A stretch of DNA of 46,142 bases, taken from NCBI GenBank assembly GCA_947254025.1, contig CAMYBS010000009.1, positions 1 through 46,142 of the forward strand, given 5' to 3'. The position numbers were made by a program, and so were the translations under genes. Source of the DNA: an uncultured Clostridia bacterium. Lineage in GTDB: Bacteria > Bacillota > Clostridia > Tissierellales > Peptoniphilaceae. A model generated the notes under the pieces. It made no database searches, was not told the DNA's origin, and was given only the letters and a program-made list of their open reading frames with translations. How positions within the stretch are numbered: the first letter of the stretch is position 1; each line of letters opens with the position of its first letter. Positions 25,817 to 34,950 of the stretch are shown here, one piece after another.

Positions 25817-27530
25817 GATTATTCTTCCTTTCCTTTATATAAGCAATTATCTTGTCAATAGCTTCGCTAGCATCTATCTCTTCATTTTCCATCTCACGAC
25901 GTGTCGAGTACTCGACCTTGCCTTCGCTAGCAAGCTTACCTACTGTAATTCTAAGAGGTATACCGATTAGGTCTCTGTCGTTAAATTTAACGCCAGCTCT
26001 TTCTGCTCTGTCGTCAAGAAGCACTTCGACCTTTTCCGCCAATAGTTTTTGATATATCTCTTCAGCAAGTTTATTTTGCTCTTCATCTTTTACATTGACA
26101 ATTGTAACGATGGCTTCGTATGGACATGATGATATTGGCCAGATGATACCCTTTTCATCGTTGTTTTGCTCAACTATGGCAGATACTGTTCTTGAAATGC
26201 CAACGCCGTAGCAGCCCATCCAGAAGTATTCGTCCTTACCATTTTCATCCAAGAATGTTGCCTTCATCGACTTTGAGTACTTTTGGCCAAGTTGGAAGAT
26301 GTTTCCAACTTCGATACCTCTCTTGAACTCAAGTTTACCGCCGCACTTAGGGCATGCATCGCCCTCAGCTATCATTAGTAAATCGTCTACGAATTCAAAC
26401 TTTTCATCGTCACTAATATTATAGTTCATATAGTGATAGTCTTCTTCGTTCGCGCCTATGACAGCATTTTTGATATTCTTAACTCTCTCATCGGCGATAA
26501 GTCTGTCAGCCTTTAAGCCGATAGGACCAGTGTAGCCTGGGAAGGAACCCATGGACTTGATGTCTTCTTCGCCCATCATCTCTATCTCATGCTCTGCGCA
26601 GCCAAGATGCTTTATTAATTTTGTTAGGTTTAGTTCTCTTGATCCAGGTATGAAGACTACAATCTTTTCTCCTCTTACTACTAGGTCTACTGCCTTAAGG
26701 CATCTATCTTTTTCAACTTTTAAAAGTTTTGCTAGGTCGTCAATAGTTTTACAGCCCTTTGTCTCAACTTTTTCAAGCTCTTTTATATCTTCACTGCTAT
26801 TGTCATATTTATAAGCTACTTCTGCTTTTTCATCAGTTGCTGAGAAGTCGCAGCTGTCGCAATATGTGATCACGCCTTCACCAACATCAGAAAGTGCAGT
26901 GAACTCGTGTGACTCGTTACCACCGATGGCGCCTGAGTCGCCTCTAACTATCCTGTAATCAAGTTCAAGTCTGTCATAGATGTTTTCGTAAGCTTCCCAC
27001 ATGTTCTTGTAGCTGGCTACCATATCCTCTTGAGTCTTGTCAAAGGAGTAAGCGTCCTTCATAAGGAACTCTCTCGCTCTATTGATACCAAATCTCGGTC
27101 TCTTCTCGTCTCTGTACTTAGTTTTGATTTGGTAGATATTGATTGGAAGCTTCTTATATGAGTTCACATCGCTTCTTATAAGGTCTGTGAAAAACTCTTC
27201 AGCTGTTGGCGCAAGACAGAATTCTCTGTCGTTTCTGTCCTTTAACTTGAACATCTCTGGTCCGAAGGTATCCCATCTACCTGACTCTTCCCAAAGCTCT
27301 CTTGGCTGAACAGCACTCATGTTGATCTCTTGAGCGTCGTGTGAGTCCATCTCTTCTCTAACTATGGCCTCGATCTTTCTGATTACTCTGTAGCCAAGGT
27401 TCATGTATGAATAAATTCCTGAGGCGCTCTTCTTGATAAAGCCGCCTCTTAATAGTAACTTATGTGATGCAATCTCTGCTTCGCTAGGATCCTCTCTCAA
27501 TGTTTTAAAAAACATTTTACTCATTCTCAT
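25809..27530 (-). CDS. proS: Prolyl-tRNA synthetase, bacterial type with editing domain
   Basis: 573 residues, class II synthetase of the bacterial form. The start MRMSKMFFKTLREDPSEAE is family-typical. Motif 2 (YRDEKRPRFGINRAREFLMKD, cited in part) lies near 140-160. An inserted YbaK-like editing domain at about 225-390 removes alanine mischarged to tRNA-Pro. Motif 3 GCYGVGISRTVSAIVEQ lies near 440, and the C-terminal anticodon domain follows. AGGAGG precedes the ATG, which overlaps the end of the ABC transporter gene by 14 bases. Confidence 0.98.
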   Translation of the reverse strand: MRMSKMFFKTLREDPSEAEIASHKLLLRGGFIKKSASGIYSYMNLGYRVIRKIEAIVREEMDSHDAQEINMSAVQPRELWEESGRWDTFGPEMFKLKDRNDREFCLAPTAEEFFTDLIRSDVNSYKKLPINIYQIKTKYRDEKRPRFGINRAREFLMKDAYSFDKTQEDMVASYKNMWEAYENIYDRLELDYRIVRGDSGAIGGNESHEFTALSDVGEGVITYCDSCDFSATDEKAEVAYKYDNSSEDIKELEKVETKGCKTIDDLAKLLKVEKDRCLKAVDLVVRGEKIVVFIPGSRELNLTKLIKHLGCAEHEIEMMGEEDIKSMGSFPGYTGPIGLKADRLIADERVKNIKNAVIGANEEDYHYMNYNISDDEKFEFVDDLLMIAEGDACPKCGGKLEFKRGIEVGNIFQLGQKYSKSMKATFLDENGKDEYFWMGCYGVGISRTVSAIVEQNNDEKGIIWPISSCPYEAIVTIVNVKDEEQNKLAEEIYQKLLAEKVEVLLDDRAERAGVKFNDRDLIGIPLRITVGKLASEGKVEYSTRREMENEEIDASEAIDKIIAYIKERKNNRG

Positions 27531-29337
27531 AGCTTTTTTCCTCCTCTTGGTACTCGTAGTTTTCTTTTTGCGCGTTGAACATCTTGTAGTAAAGGCTGTC
27601 TGTCTTTTGCATTAGATTGTGATGCGTGTCAAAGTCCTCTACAGTACCGTTATTTATTAACAAAATTCTATCGCAGAATATCGACGAACTCATTCTGTGT
27701 GAGATGTATATCGATGTCTTCTCCTTAACAAGGTAGTTGAAGTTCTCGTAAATCTCCGCCTCGCTCTTCGGATCAAGTGCCGATGTTGGTTCGTCAAGTA
27801 TAACAAGCTCGCTGTCCTTGTACAAGCTTCTTGCAATTGCTAGCTTTTGGAACTGTCCTTGCGATAGTTTTTCTCCCGTTTCAGAGTAGCCCATGGAAAC
27901 TTTCGTGTCCATACCGCTACTTAACGAATTTATTTTATCATATATGTCAATATCTTTCAATACTTTCACAACTTTTTCTCTGTCGTAGTCAGTCTTTGAT
28001 GCAACAGTCTCTGCCACAGGGAAATTGTATATATTGTAGTCTTGGAACACAACTGAGATAAATTTTTGGTACTCGTCCATCTTTATCTTAGATATGTCAA
28101 GGCCATTAAGAAGTATCTCTCCCTTTGTTGGCTCGTAAAGCCTAGTCATTAACTTGATGATGGTAGTCTTACCAGCGCCATTAAGACCAACTATAGAAAT
28201 CTTTTCGCCTTTATTAATGTTAAAGGATAAATTCTTTAGAACGTAGTCTTCAGAGCTTGGATACTTAAACCACACGTCTTTAAACTCAATCGTATCAATG
28301 GACTTTGGCATCTCGTACTCATATGCTTTTGCCTTTGCTTCTGGCAAATTCATAAATCTATAGTAAGGCTCTGTCATGTTCCTCATCATAATCATGTCAA
28401 CATAGTTTTGCGAAATGATTCTAACTCTTTGGTTGAAATTAACAAAGGCCGATGTGTATAGAGCGAAGGAGCCAAGTGAGATTTGCGGTCCAAAAACGTT
28501 CGATACGGCTCTTACTGATATATAGATGTAGCTTAAAGCTCTTGATACACCGTCTAAGATACCACTGAAGAAAGCAGCAAGCGAGGAAGTTACATATACT
28601 ACTCCAGCCTTCTCGCTAATTCTATTCATTAATTTATATATTGAACCATTAACCAAGTTATGCATGGAGAATAGTTTTACGTCCATCATCTCGCTATGTC
28701 CATAAATAATATTCATGTAAGCAGAAAACTCTCTATTAACATCTTCAATTGAACCCATAAAGCTTCCCATCTTCATATTGCACCAAGCGCCTATGACGAA
28801 GTTTAGGCTCGCTACCAGAAGAAGAACAAGGCCTAAAACCCAGGAGAAGCTAAAAGCGATGACTGCTAAGAAGATTACTACAACGAATGAAACAAAAACT
28901 TCCGCCAATATCCGTACGAAGTTTGATAGAGGCGAATTAGTACTCATGATAAAGTCCGCTTGATCCTTAAGATTCATGTAGTCTTTGTTCTCAAGCATAG
29001 AATAATCAAGCTTCATAGTTTTTTCGCATATATTGTAACGAACTTGTTGATATATACCTGAAATATCGACGTTGTTAATGTAGTTGTTGACGTAGCCAGG
29101 AATTTTGGCTAAGATAACGTTTGCAAGTACCATAAGTACTACGTAAGTCACTATCTCAAAGCCTGCTCCGTTCATTATTGAGTCAATAACTAGTTTTGGT
29201 AAGAATACATTTATTAGTAAAAGTCCTGCTGATGAGAGTGAGGCGAGTAAGATTAAAAATACTGTTTTCTTGGAGTATTCCCAAATTGATTTGATCATGA
29301 AGCCATATATCTTCATATGTTCTTTAAAGTTTTTCAT
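27517..29337 (-). CDS. ABC exporter half-transporter (TMD-NBD)
   Basis: 606 residues. A six-helix membrane domain (about 1-330) is fused to an ATPase domain: Walker A GLNGAGKTT near 390, signature LSQGQFQKLAIARS near 500, Walker B LVILDEPTSALD near 520, and an H-loop in ISHRMSS. The layout matches multidrug or peptide exporters. It starts two bases after the stop of the next upstream half-transporter (29340-31121), so the two probably form a heterodimer. The substrate is unknown; there is no peptidase domain. Ribosome site GGAGG. Confidence 0.93.
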   Translation of the reverse strand: MKNFKEHMKIYGFMIKSIWEYSKKTVFLILLASLSSAGLLLINVFLPKLVIDSIMNGAGFEIVTYVVLMVLANVILAKIPGYVNNYINNVDISGIYQQVRYNICEKTMKLDYSMLENKDYMNLKDQADFIMSTNSPLSNFVRILAEVFVSFVVVIFLAVIAFSFSWVLGLVLLLVASLNFVIGAWCNMKMGSFMGSIEDVNREFSAYMNIIYGHSEMMDVKLFSMHNLVNGSIYKLMNRISEKAGVVYVTSSLAAFFSGILDGVSRALSYIYISVRAVSNVFGPQISLGSFALYTSAFVNFNQRVRIISQNYVDMIMMRNMTEPYYRFMNLPEAKAKAYEYEMPKSIDTIEFKDVWFKYPSSEDYVLKNLSFNINKGEKISIVGLNGAGKTTIIKLMTRLYEPTKGEILLNGLDISKIKMDEYQKFISVVFQDYNIYNFPVAETVASKTDYDREKVVKVLKDIDIYDKINSLSSGMDTKVSMGYSETGEKLSQGQFQKLAIARSLYKDSELVILDEPTSALDPKSEAEIYENFNYLVKEKTSIYISHRMSSSIFCDRILLINNGTVEDFDTHHNLMQKTDSLYYKMFNAQKENYEYQEEEKSYENE

Positions 29338-29339
29338 AT

Positions 29340-31121
29340 TTAGGCCTCCTCTGTATAGTATTTACCTTGTATAGTGAACATTTCGTAATATTCACCCTTC
29401 TTTTTCATAAGCTCATCGTGAGTGCCCTCTTCGAAGATCTTTCCGCCCTTTAATAAGATAATTCTATCGCAGAACTTTGTCGAAGACAGTCTGTGTGAGA
29501 TGTATATTGACGTTCTGTCCTCTCTTAAGTCATTTAGCCTGGAATAAATTTCGTGCTCAGCAAGCGCATCGAGGTTTGCTGTTGGCTCGTCAAGTATAAG
29601 TATAGGTGAGTCCTTGTACACAGCTCTCGAGATGGCAAGCTTTTGTTCTTGTCCGCCCGATAGCTCAAGAGCGTCCTTAGCTATCTCATGAGACATATTT
29701 CTTTCGTAAGCGTTTTTCTCTTCTTCGATACGTTCCTTAAGTCCCACGTCCTCAATGGCTCTCTTTGCTCTTTCTAAATCATAAGTTTCATGCATAGAAA
29801 TATTATTTCCAAGAGTATATGGATAGATATTTACCTGTTGGAATATGCAGGCAAACATCTTATATAGCTCTTCTTCCTTGAACTCGTTGATGTTTACGCC
29901 ATTAAGAAGTATCTCGCCTTCGTCTGGTCTAAATAATCTTACTAATAAATTAATTATAGTTGACTTACCCTCACCATTGTTACCAACTAGGGCGATGGTC
30001 TCGTTTTTAGCTATCTTAAAGCTTAAGTTATCAAGCACTTTCTTATCTGTATTTGGATAAGCAAAAGTAACATTTCTAAACTCAATATCAACTGCGCCAC
30101 TAAGTTTATCTCTAGTGCCATAATCTGAATTTAGCTTATCTGTATCAATCAGATCATAAAGATTTTCTACGTACAATGATTGGTTTACTACATAATATTC
30201 ATAGTCTTCTATAGCTCTATCTGCTGTAAATACAAATTGCAGCATAAGTGTTATATACATCAAAAAGCTACCAGTATCGACTGAGCCGTTTTTAAAATTA
30301 AGTATAAGTGTATAAGCAAAAATGCCCTGTGCAATGATTAAAATAATAACTGATAAAAGGCTCTTTCTAAAAGTTTTAGCTACAGCTCTTAGGTCATAGC
30401 TTTTCCTTTTATCAATAAGCTTCTTATAAGTGTTAAGTATCATGTCTTTTAAATTAAATAATCTTATCTCTTTACCAGCTTTAAAATCGCCAGCAGTTTT
30501 AGTAAAGTATCTAATGCCATCGCCTATCTTACTAAGTTCTTCCATGTTGTCAGTGACTTCAGTATTTGCCTTTCTTTGTGCATAGGCATAGCTAATTACA
30601 TATAAAAGTAAGAGGGCTCCAGTTATTGGTGATAGTACTGTAATTATTGCACCTATGAATATCATTGATAGTAGTATAGGTGCCGTTTGAGCAAAGTGTT
30701 GTAGCATTCCAACAACGCCCTGCATATCGCCAGCTGTTGCTTCAAAGGCCATGCCATATATCTTGAAGAGGGATCTATCACTTATGTATTTAAAGTCGGC
30801 AGCTGCCATCTTTTTATTTTGCTCATGCATTAGCTCAAATCTAGTTTTATTAGCAACTAGTCTTGCTTGTGATGCGCAGTAAAGGCTTACGCCCTCAACT
30901 AAGAACTCCAAGGCAAAAAATCCAAGTGAGATTAGTAAAATCCTTCTAATTGCATCTGTGCCGGGATTTTCTACGACTCCAACTATTAGCTTAGGCATTA
31001 GTGATAATACTAGTGGAGCGAAGGCCCCTAAGAGACAGGCGAATAAGATGTAAAGAATCATCCTCTTGTCTGTTCTGATCGCGTCCCCAAGCAGGCGCTT
31101 CAGTGTTTTTGTGTACTTCAT
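29340..31121 (-). CDS. ABC exporter half-transporter (TMD-NBD), partner
   Basis: 593 residues with a membrane domain then an ATPase: Walker A GNNGEGKST near 375, signature LSGGQEQKLAISRA near 485, Walker B PILILDEPTANLD near 505, H-loop ISHRLSS. Walker B glutamate and the H-loop His are present in both halves, so neither ATPase site is obviously dead. The start ATGA overlaps the thiI stop. Co-transcription with tRNA thiolation and aminoacylation genes is unexplained. Confidence 0.93.
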   Translation of the reverse strand: MKYTKTLKRLLGDAIRTDKRMILYILFACLLGAFAPLVLSLMPKLIVGVVENPGTDAIRRILLISLGFFALEFLVEGVSLYCASQARLVANKTRFELMHEQNKKMAAADFKYISDRSLFKIYGMAFEATAGDMQGVVGMLQHFAQTAPILLSMIFIGAIITVLSPITGALLLLYVISYAYAQRKANTEVTDNMEELSKIGDGIRYFTKTAGDFKAGKEIRLFNLKDMILNTYKKLIDKRKSYDLRAVAKTFRKSLLSVIILIIAQGIFAYTLILNFKNGSVDTGSFLMYITLMLQFVFTADRAIEDYEYYVVNQSLYVENLYDLIDTDKLNSDYGTRDKLSGAVDIEFRNVTFAYPNTDKKVLDNLSFKIAKNETIALVGNNGEGKSTIINLLVRLFRPDEGEILLNGVNINEFKEEELYKMFACIFQQVNIYPYTLGNNISMHETYDLERAKRAIEDVGLKERIEEEKNAYERNMSHEIAKDALELSGGQEQKLAISRAVYKDSPILILDEPTANLDALAEHEIYSRLNDLREDRTSIYISHRLSSTKFCDRIILLKGGKIFEEGTHDELMKKKGEYYEMFTIQGKYYTEEA

Positions 31122-32275
31122 AGTAATTCTCCTTTTTCATAAATATCCTCTACTATTGCGTCTATGTCAATTTTTTCTTCTTCGCGTTTAACATCAGCTA
31201 TGAGTGGTCTCGTTTGTGGATGGTCTGGCGAAAATACTGAGCAGCAGTCATCGAATGGCTCTATCGACTTTTCGTAAGTGCCTATCTTTTTCGCTATGTC
31301 AATGATGTCAAGCTTATCAAAGGCTATAAGCGGTCTAAAAATGACCATGTCTGTCGCATCCTCTATCGCTTTAATGCCGTACATTGTCTGAGATGCAACT
31401 TGACCGATATTCTCCCCTGTGATGATGGCATCGTAACCCTTGTCATGAGCGAGCTTCTTCGCAACGCGCATCATTATTCTTCTTGAAACTACTGTTGTGT
31501 AGGAAACGTTCATATTTTGATTGATGGCTGTGTATGCGTCAAGCATATTATATGAATATAATTTTATATCGCCAGTATATGCAGCGACTATATCTCTAAG
31601 GCCTTTAACCTTCTCAAGTGCTTGCAGCGAGGTAAATGGGTATGAGTGAAAATGTATTGCGTCGACCTTAACGCCGCGCTTCGCCATCATATATAGAGCG
31701 ACTGGACTGTCTATACCGCCTGATAATAGGCAAAGCGCCTTGCCGTTAGTCGCCTTTGGCATGCCGCCTAGCGCCTTGTGCTTTTCTACTGAAACGTAGG
31801 CAAATTTCCTTATATCGACATAAACTTCGTGCTCAGGACTGTGGACATCAACCTTAAGTCCGTCCGTATTTATAAGTATAGCTGCACCTATGTCTCTTGC
31901 AAGCTCCATCGAATTAAGCGGGAACTTCTTGTCCGCTCTTGTTGACGATGCCTTGAAAGTGCCTTTTAAATTTTTTTCCTTCACTAAGTCAATAGCGAGG
32001 CTTCTGATCACTTCGATGTCCTTCTCGCATCTATAAGCCTTCCTGATCCAAACTATGCCGAAGACCTTCTTCAAGGCCTCAATCGCTTTTTCAGATTTTG
32101 CATCGTCCACTTCTATAATAATCTTGCCGATATCATTATAAAGGCTGTCGTAGCCGATATCTTTTAAGTTTTTATCAATGTTTGAAATAAGTTTTTGCTC
32201 GAAGTACCTTCTGTTGCCGCCCTTTAGGTGCATCTCGCCCTCACTGATTATCAAATACACTTTATCCATCATCAT
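31118..32275 (-). CDS. thiI: tRNA 4-thiouridine sulfurtransferase ThiI
   Basis: 385 residues. N-terminal ferredoxin-like and THUMP RNA-binding domains (about 1-165) precede a PP-loop ATPase with SGGIDSPVALYMM near 185. The C-terminal DDCCSVFSP segment contains the reactive cysteine position of short ThiI. There is no rhodanese domain, as in Gram-positive ThiI, which obtains sulfur from a dedicated cysteine desulfurase. That partner is directly upstream (stop/start overlap ATGA). Function: s4U8 in tRNA; a thiamin role is less certain. Confidence 0.96.
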   Translation of the reverse strand: MMMDKVYLIISEGEMHLKGGNRRYFEQKLISNIDKNLKDIGYDSLYNDIGKIIIEVDDAKSEKAIEALKKVFGIVWIRKAYRCEKDIEVIRSLAIDLVKEKNLKGTFKASSTRADKKFPLNSMELARDIGAAILINTDGLKVDVHSPEHEVYVDIRKFAYVSVEKHKALGGMPKATNGKALCLLSGGIDSPVALYMMAKRGVKVDAIHFHSYPFTSLQALEKVKGLRDIVAAYTGDIKLYSYNMLDAYTAINQNMNVSYTTVVSRRIMMRVAKKLAHDKGYDAIITGENIGQVASQTMYGIKAIEDATDMVIFRPLIAFDKLDIIDIAKKIGTYEKSIEPFDDCCSVFSPDHPQTRPLIADVKREEEKIDIDAIVEDIYEKGELL

Positions 32276-33405
32276 TTTTTAACACTCCTAATAAATTTAA
32301 CCGCTTTTTTAATAAGCTCCGCAGCCTTCAAGACCTCTTCTTCAGTGTTCATCTCAGAAAATGACACTCTAACCGTCTCTTCAGCTTCTTTTTCACCATA
32401 GCCATAGCCTTCAAGTACTCGTCTGTGCTTCTTTTGCTTCGATGAGCAAGCAGAAGACGTTGATATATAGACCTCATCTTGCTCCAAGATGTGCACCAAG
32501 ACCTCTGCCTTGATATTATCAAAAGCTACAGACATAACATATGGCGAATAGCCCTCGCCCTCTGAGTGAAGGTGAACACCGTCAAGCTCTTTTAAGCTAG
32601 CTATCATTTTATTCTTTAAATTTTGTACATAAGCAAAATTCGCTTCCAAGTTTTTGTCAAGCACCTTAACCGCTTCAGCTAGAGCCAAGACTCCTGGCAC
32701 GTTCTCAGTTCCTGCTCTTAGAGAAAATTCTTGCTCGCCGCCATAGATAAGCGGCTTAACTAAATGGGTATCGCGTGCATAAAGGCAGCCAATGCCCTTA
32801 GGTGCGTGAACCTTGTGCCCCGACATCGACAGAAAATCAATGTTTCCTTCGCTTAAATCAATACGAAGCTTGCCAAAGGCTTGCACCGCATCAGTCGCAA
32901 AAATTATATCGGGATACAGCTTCTTTACTTCACGAGCAATGCCTTCTACGCGGGTGATGCTGCCCACTTCGTTATTAACATACATTAGTGAAACGAAGCC
33001 AAAGCTATCATCAAGCTTAGTTAAAATGTCTTCTAAAGTAATTTGTCCGTCCTTTGGATGAAGCTTTACTACTTCAAAACCATTTGCAATTAAATTGTCA
33101 ATAGGCTTGTTCATCGCTTGATGCTCGACCGCCGTCGTCAAGATTTTCTTCTTCTTTATATCCTTGATCGAATTAAGGATGATGTTGTTCGCTTCGCTAG
33201 CACAAGACGTAAAAATAATCTCTCCAGTCTTGACATTGAGAAAGTTCTTTATAGCCCTCCTCGCTTCTTCAAAGTCATTCCTTAATAAAAAGCCTGCCTT
33301 ATGTATGCTCGAAGGATTAGCGTAAGTCACTTCAAAAGCCTTCATCGCCGCCTCCATCGCCTCTTTATATACTTTTGTTGTTGCACAATTATCTAAATAA
33401 ATCAT
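32272..33405 (-). CDS. Cysteine desulfurase, NifS/NifZ-like
   Basis: 377 residues, PLP-dependent. It starts MIYLDNCATTKV, has EHQAMNKP near 100, the PLP-lysine in MSGHKVHAPKG near 205, and the mobile catalytic cysteine loop STSSACSSKQ near 325. It is of the short NifS type paired with ThiI in Firmicutes, donating persulfide sulfur for tRNA thiolation. Start ATG 33405 has GTGAGG upstream; the open frame extends further but crosses the promoter. First gene of the six-gene operon. Confidence 0.95.
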   Translation of the reverse strand: MIYLDNCATTKVYKEAMEAAMKAFEVTYANPSSIHKAGFLLRNDFEEARRAIKNFLNVKTGEIIFTSCASEANNIILNSIKDIKKKKILTTAVEHQAMNKPIDNLIANGFEVVKLHPKDGQITLEDILTKLDDSFGFVSLMYVNNEVGSITRVEGIAREVKKLYPDIIFATDAVQAFGKLRIDLSEGNIDFLSMSGHKVHAPKGIGCLYARDTHLVKPLIYGGEQEFSLRAGTENVPGVLALAEAVKVLDKNLEANFAYVQNLKNKMIASLKELDGVHLHSEGEGYSPYVMSVAFDNIKAEVLVHILEQDEVYISTSSACSSKQKKHRRVLEGYGYGEKEAEETVRVSFSEMNTEEEVLKAAELIKKAVKFIRSVKK

Positions 33406-33421
33406 AATCCTCACCACTTCT

Positions 33422-33450
33422 ATTATATTATAAAGCTGTATAAATATCAA
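33422..33450 (-). promoter_or_regulatory. Promoter of the nifS-thiI-ABC-proS-gltX operon
   Basis: Minus-strand TTGATA (33445-33450), 17-nt spacer, TATAAT (33422-33427), close to the nifS start. Confidence 0.85.
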
Positions 33451-33545
33451 TGAAAAACACATATACATAAGAAATAAAGTAAAAAGAGCATCTTCATAGA
33501 TAGATAAAAATTTGTTTGAATCTTCGAAATATTTTAATAATTAGC

Positions 33546-33574
33546 TTGAAATTAATCAATATCTGTGATAGAAT
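33546..33574 (+). promoter_or_regulatory. Promoter of the LysR regulator gene
   Basis: TTGAAA (33546-33551), 17-nt spacer, TAGAAT (33569-33574) with TGA just before it (extended -10). It is divergent from the nifS promoter; the 95 bases between the two promoters are a natural place for LysR binding. Confidence 0.8.
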
Positions 33575-33599
33575 ATCTTTATATATAGGAGGAAATTTT

Positions 33600-34505
33600 A
33601 TGGACATAAGACAAATAGAAACTTTTGTAGAGGTCGTAAGACTAGAAAGTTTCTCGAAAGCTGCAGAAAAACTATTTATAACGCAACCAACCGTGTCTAA
33701 TCACATAACAGCTCTTGAAAAGGAAGTAGGTAGCGACCTTATCGACAGAAGCGGTAGACTTTTTAGAGTTACACCATCGGGTAAGATACTATACGAGCAT
33801 GCGGAGAAAATTCTTGATCAAATCAACAACGCAAAGTACGAGATTGATGCATATGACCAAGGACTACAAGGCAAGATTAGTATACTTTCAAGTTCCATCC
33901 CGAGAGAATACATACTACCTGATCTAATCAAATCTTTCTTGGCAGAGCATCCAAAGATAAGTTTCTCTTTGCAAGGAAGTGACTCGAAGGAAGCTATCAA
34001 ACGAATACTATCATACGAGAACGACTTTGCAATCGTTGGTAAGATGACTGGCAATCCAAAGCTTGACTTCGTAAAGCTTGTGAAGGATACGAGCGTACTT
34101 ATAGTACCTAACGATAAGTTTGAAAATCTTAATAATGGTGACCAAGTTAGCTTTGAAGAGCTACTTGACGAAGACTTTATACTTAGGGAGTATGGTTCTG
34201 CCTCGCTTGAGACCATCATCAACGCTATATACCAAAGTTCTAAGGACGCAAGGAAGCTAAGGATAGTTGGCACTTGCGATGACAATGAAGCGATCAAGTC
34301 ACTTGTAAGCAAGGGCGTTGGTCTTAGCTTTATGAACAAGATTGCAATTGAGCGAGACATTAATCAGAAGAGGTTCAAGTACCTTTACATCAAGGGTGTT
34401 GACTTCTCAAGAGATTTCTACTTCTTGTATCATAGAGAGAAGCCACTTAGTCCACTAGGCAAAAGGTTTAAGGACTTTGTATTAGAGTACGTTAAAAACA
34501 TTTAA
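33600..34505 (+). CDS. LysR family transcriptional regulator
   Basis: 301 residues. The N-terminal winged helix-turn-helix reads MDIRQIETFVEVVRLESFSK then AAEKLFITQPTVSNHITALEKEVG, followed by a linker helix and a type 2 periplasmic-binding-like effector domain (90-300). It resembles LysR regulators tied to sulfur or selenium metabolism in Firmicutes, which would fit the divergent cysteine desulfurase, but the effector is not readable. ATG 33600 has AGGAGG seven bases upstream; the frame is open further but without a ribosome site. Confidence 0.92.
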   Translation: MDIRQIETFVEVVRLESFSKAAEKLFITQPTVSNHITALEKEVGSDLIDRSGRLFRVTPSGKILYEHAEKILDQINNAKYEIDAYDQGLQGKISILSSSIPREYILPDLIKSFLAEHPKISFSLQGSDSKEAIKRILSYENDFAIVGKMTGNPKLDFVKLVKDTSVLIVPNDKFENLNNGDQVSFEELLDEDFILREYGSASLETIINAIYQSSKDARKLRIVGTCDDNEAIKSLVSKGVGLSFMNKIAIERDINQKRFKYLYIKGVDFSRDFYFLYHREKPLSPLGKRFKDFVLEYVKNI

Positions 34506-34515
34506 TAGATAACTT

Positions 34516-34542
34516 AGGAGCTAGATACTTAGCTCCTTTTTT
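34516..34542 (+). terminator. Terminator of the LysR gene
   Basis: AGGAGCTA, 6-nt loop, TAGCTCCT followed by T residues, ten bases after the stop codon. Confidence 0.9.
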
Positions 34543-34639
34543 GTATCTAGATGTGGCATAAGATTACCCATGTAACAAGAAAGCATTGAATATAGAAAAG
34601 TGTTTTACTCGCTTGCGATGCTTAATGTAAACGGGCATA

Positions 34640-34668
34640 AGAAAAGCAGATGCGTGTGCATCTGCTTT
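34640..34668 (-). terminator. Terminator of the opp operon
   Basis: AAGCAGATGC, 4-nt loop, GCATCTGCTT: a perfect 10-bp stem followed on the minus strand by TTCTTATG. It lies about 280 bases after the oppF stop, so the opp transcript would carry a long structured 3' end. The interval 34543-34639 shows nothing recognisable. Confidence 0.65.
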
Positions 34669-34671
34669 ATA

Positions 34672-34744
34672 TCTTTATTCACTAATTTCGAAGAGAAAAG
34701 AAGAACCTCGTATAAAGTCCGAGAACCTTTACGCTAGGATGGAT
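34672..34744. repeat. Direct repeat copy 1 (73 bp), partial copy of a dispersed element
   Basis: Near-identical to 34777-34850 with one inserted base in the second copy. It contains the element's outer stem strand AATTTCGAA and the segment CCTCGTATAAAGTCCGAG, but lacks the matching 3' half. Confidence 0.85.
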
Positions 34745-34776
34745 AAGACGAAGAAGTCAATCCATAAGCTCAATTC

Positions 34777-34948
34777 TCTTTATTCACTAATTTCGAAGAG
34801 AAAAGAAGAACCTCGTACTAAAGTCCGAGAACCTTTACGCTAGGATGGATTCGGCGAAGTGGAGCTTTGAGGCAAGCGGAGTGTATAGGGCATACTCGAG
34901 CATTGCCGAAAAGCGAACAAGCCTAAGCCGCCATTTTAATTCGAAATT
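34777..34948 (-). repeat. Dispersed structured element, copy in the opp 3' region
   Basis: The outer stem AATTTCGAA (34789-34797) pairs exactly with TTCGAAATT (34940-34948). Inside, GGCAA (34871-34875) pairs with TTGCC (34903-34907), enclosing GTAT/ATAC. The body contains GAGGCAAGCGGAGTGTA and GAGCATTGCCGA, shared with the copy at 41014-41135. It ends two bases before the oppF stop codon and is probably transcribed as 3' UTR. Structured RNA, REP-like or MITE-like origin are all open. Confidence 0.8.
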
Positions 34949-34950
34949 TT

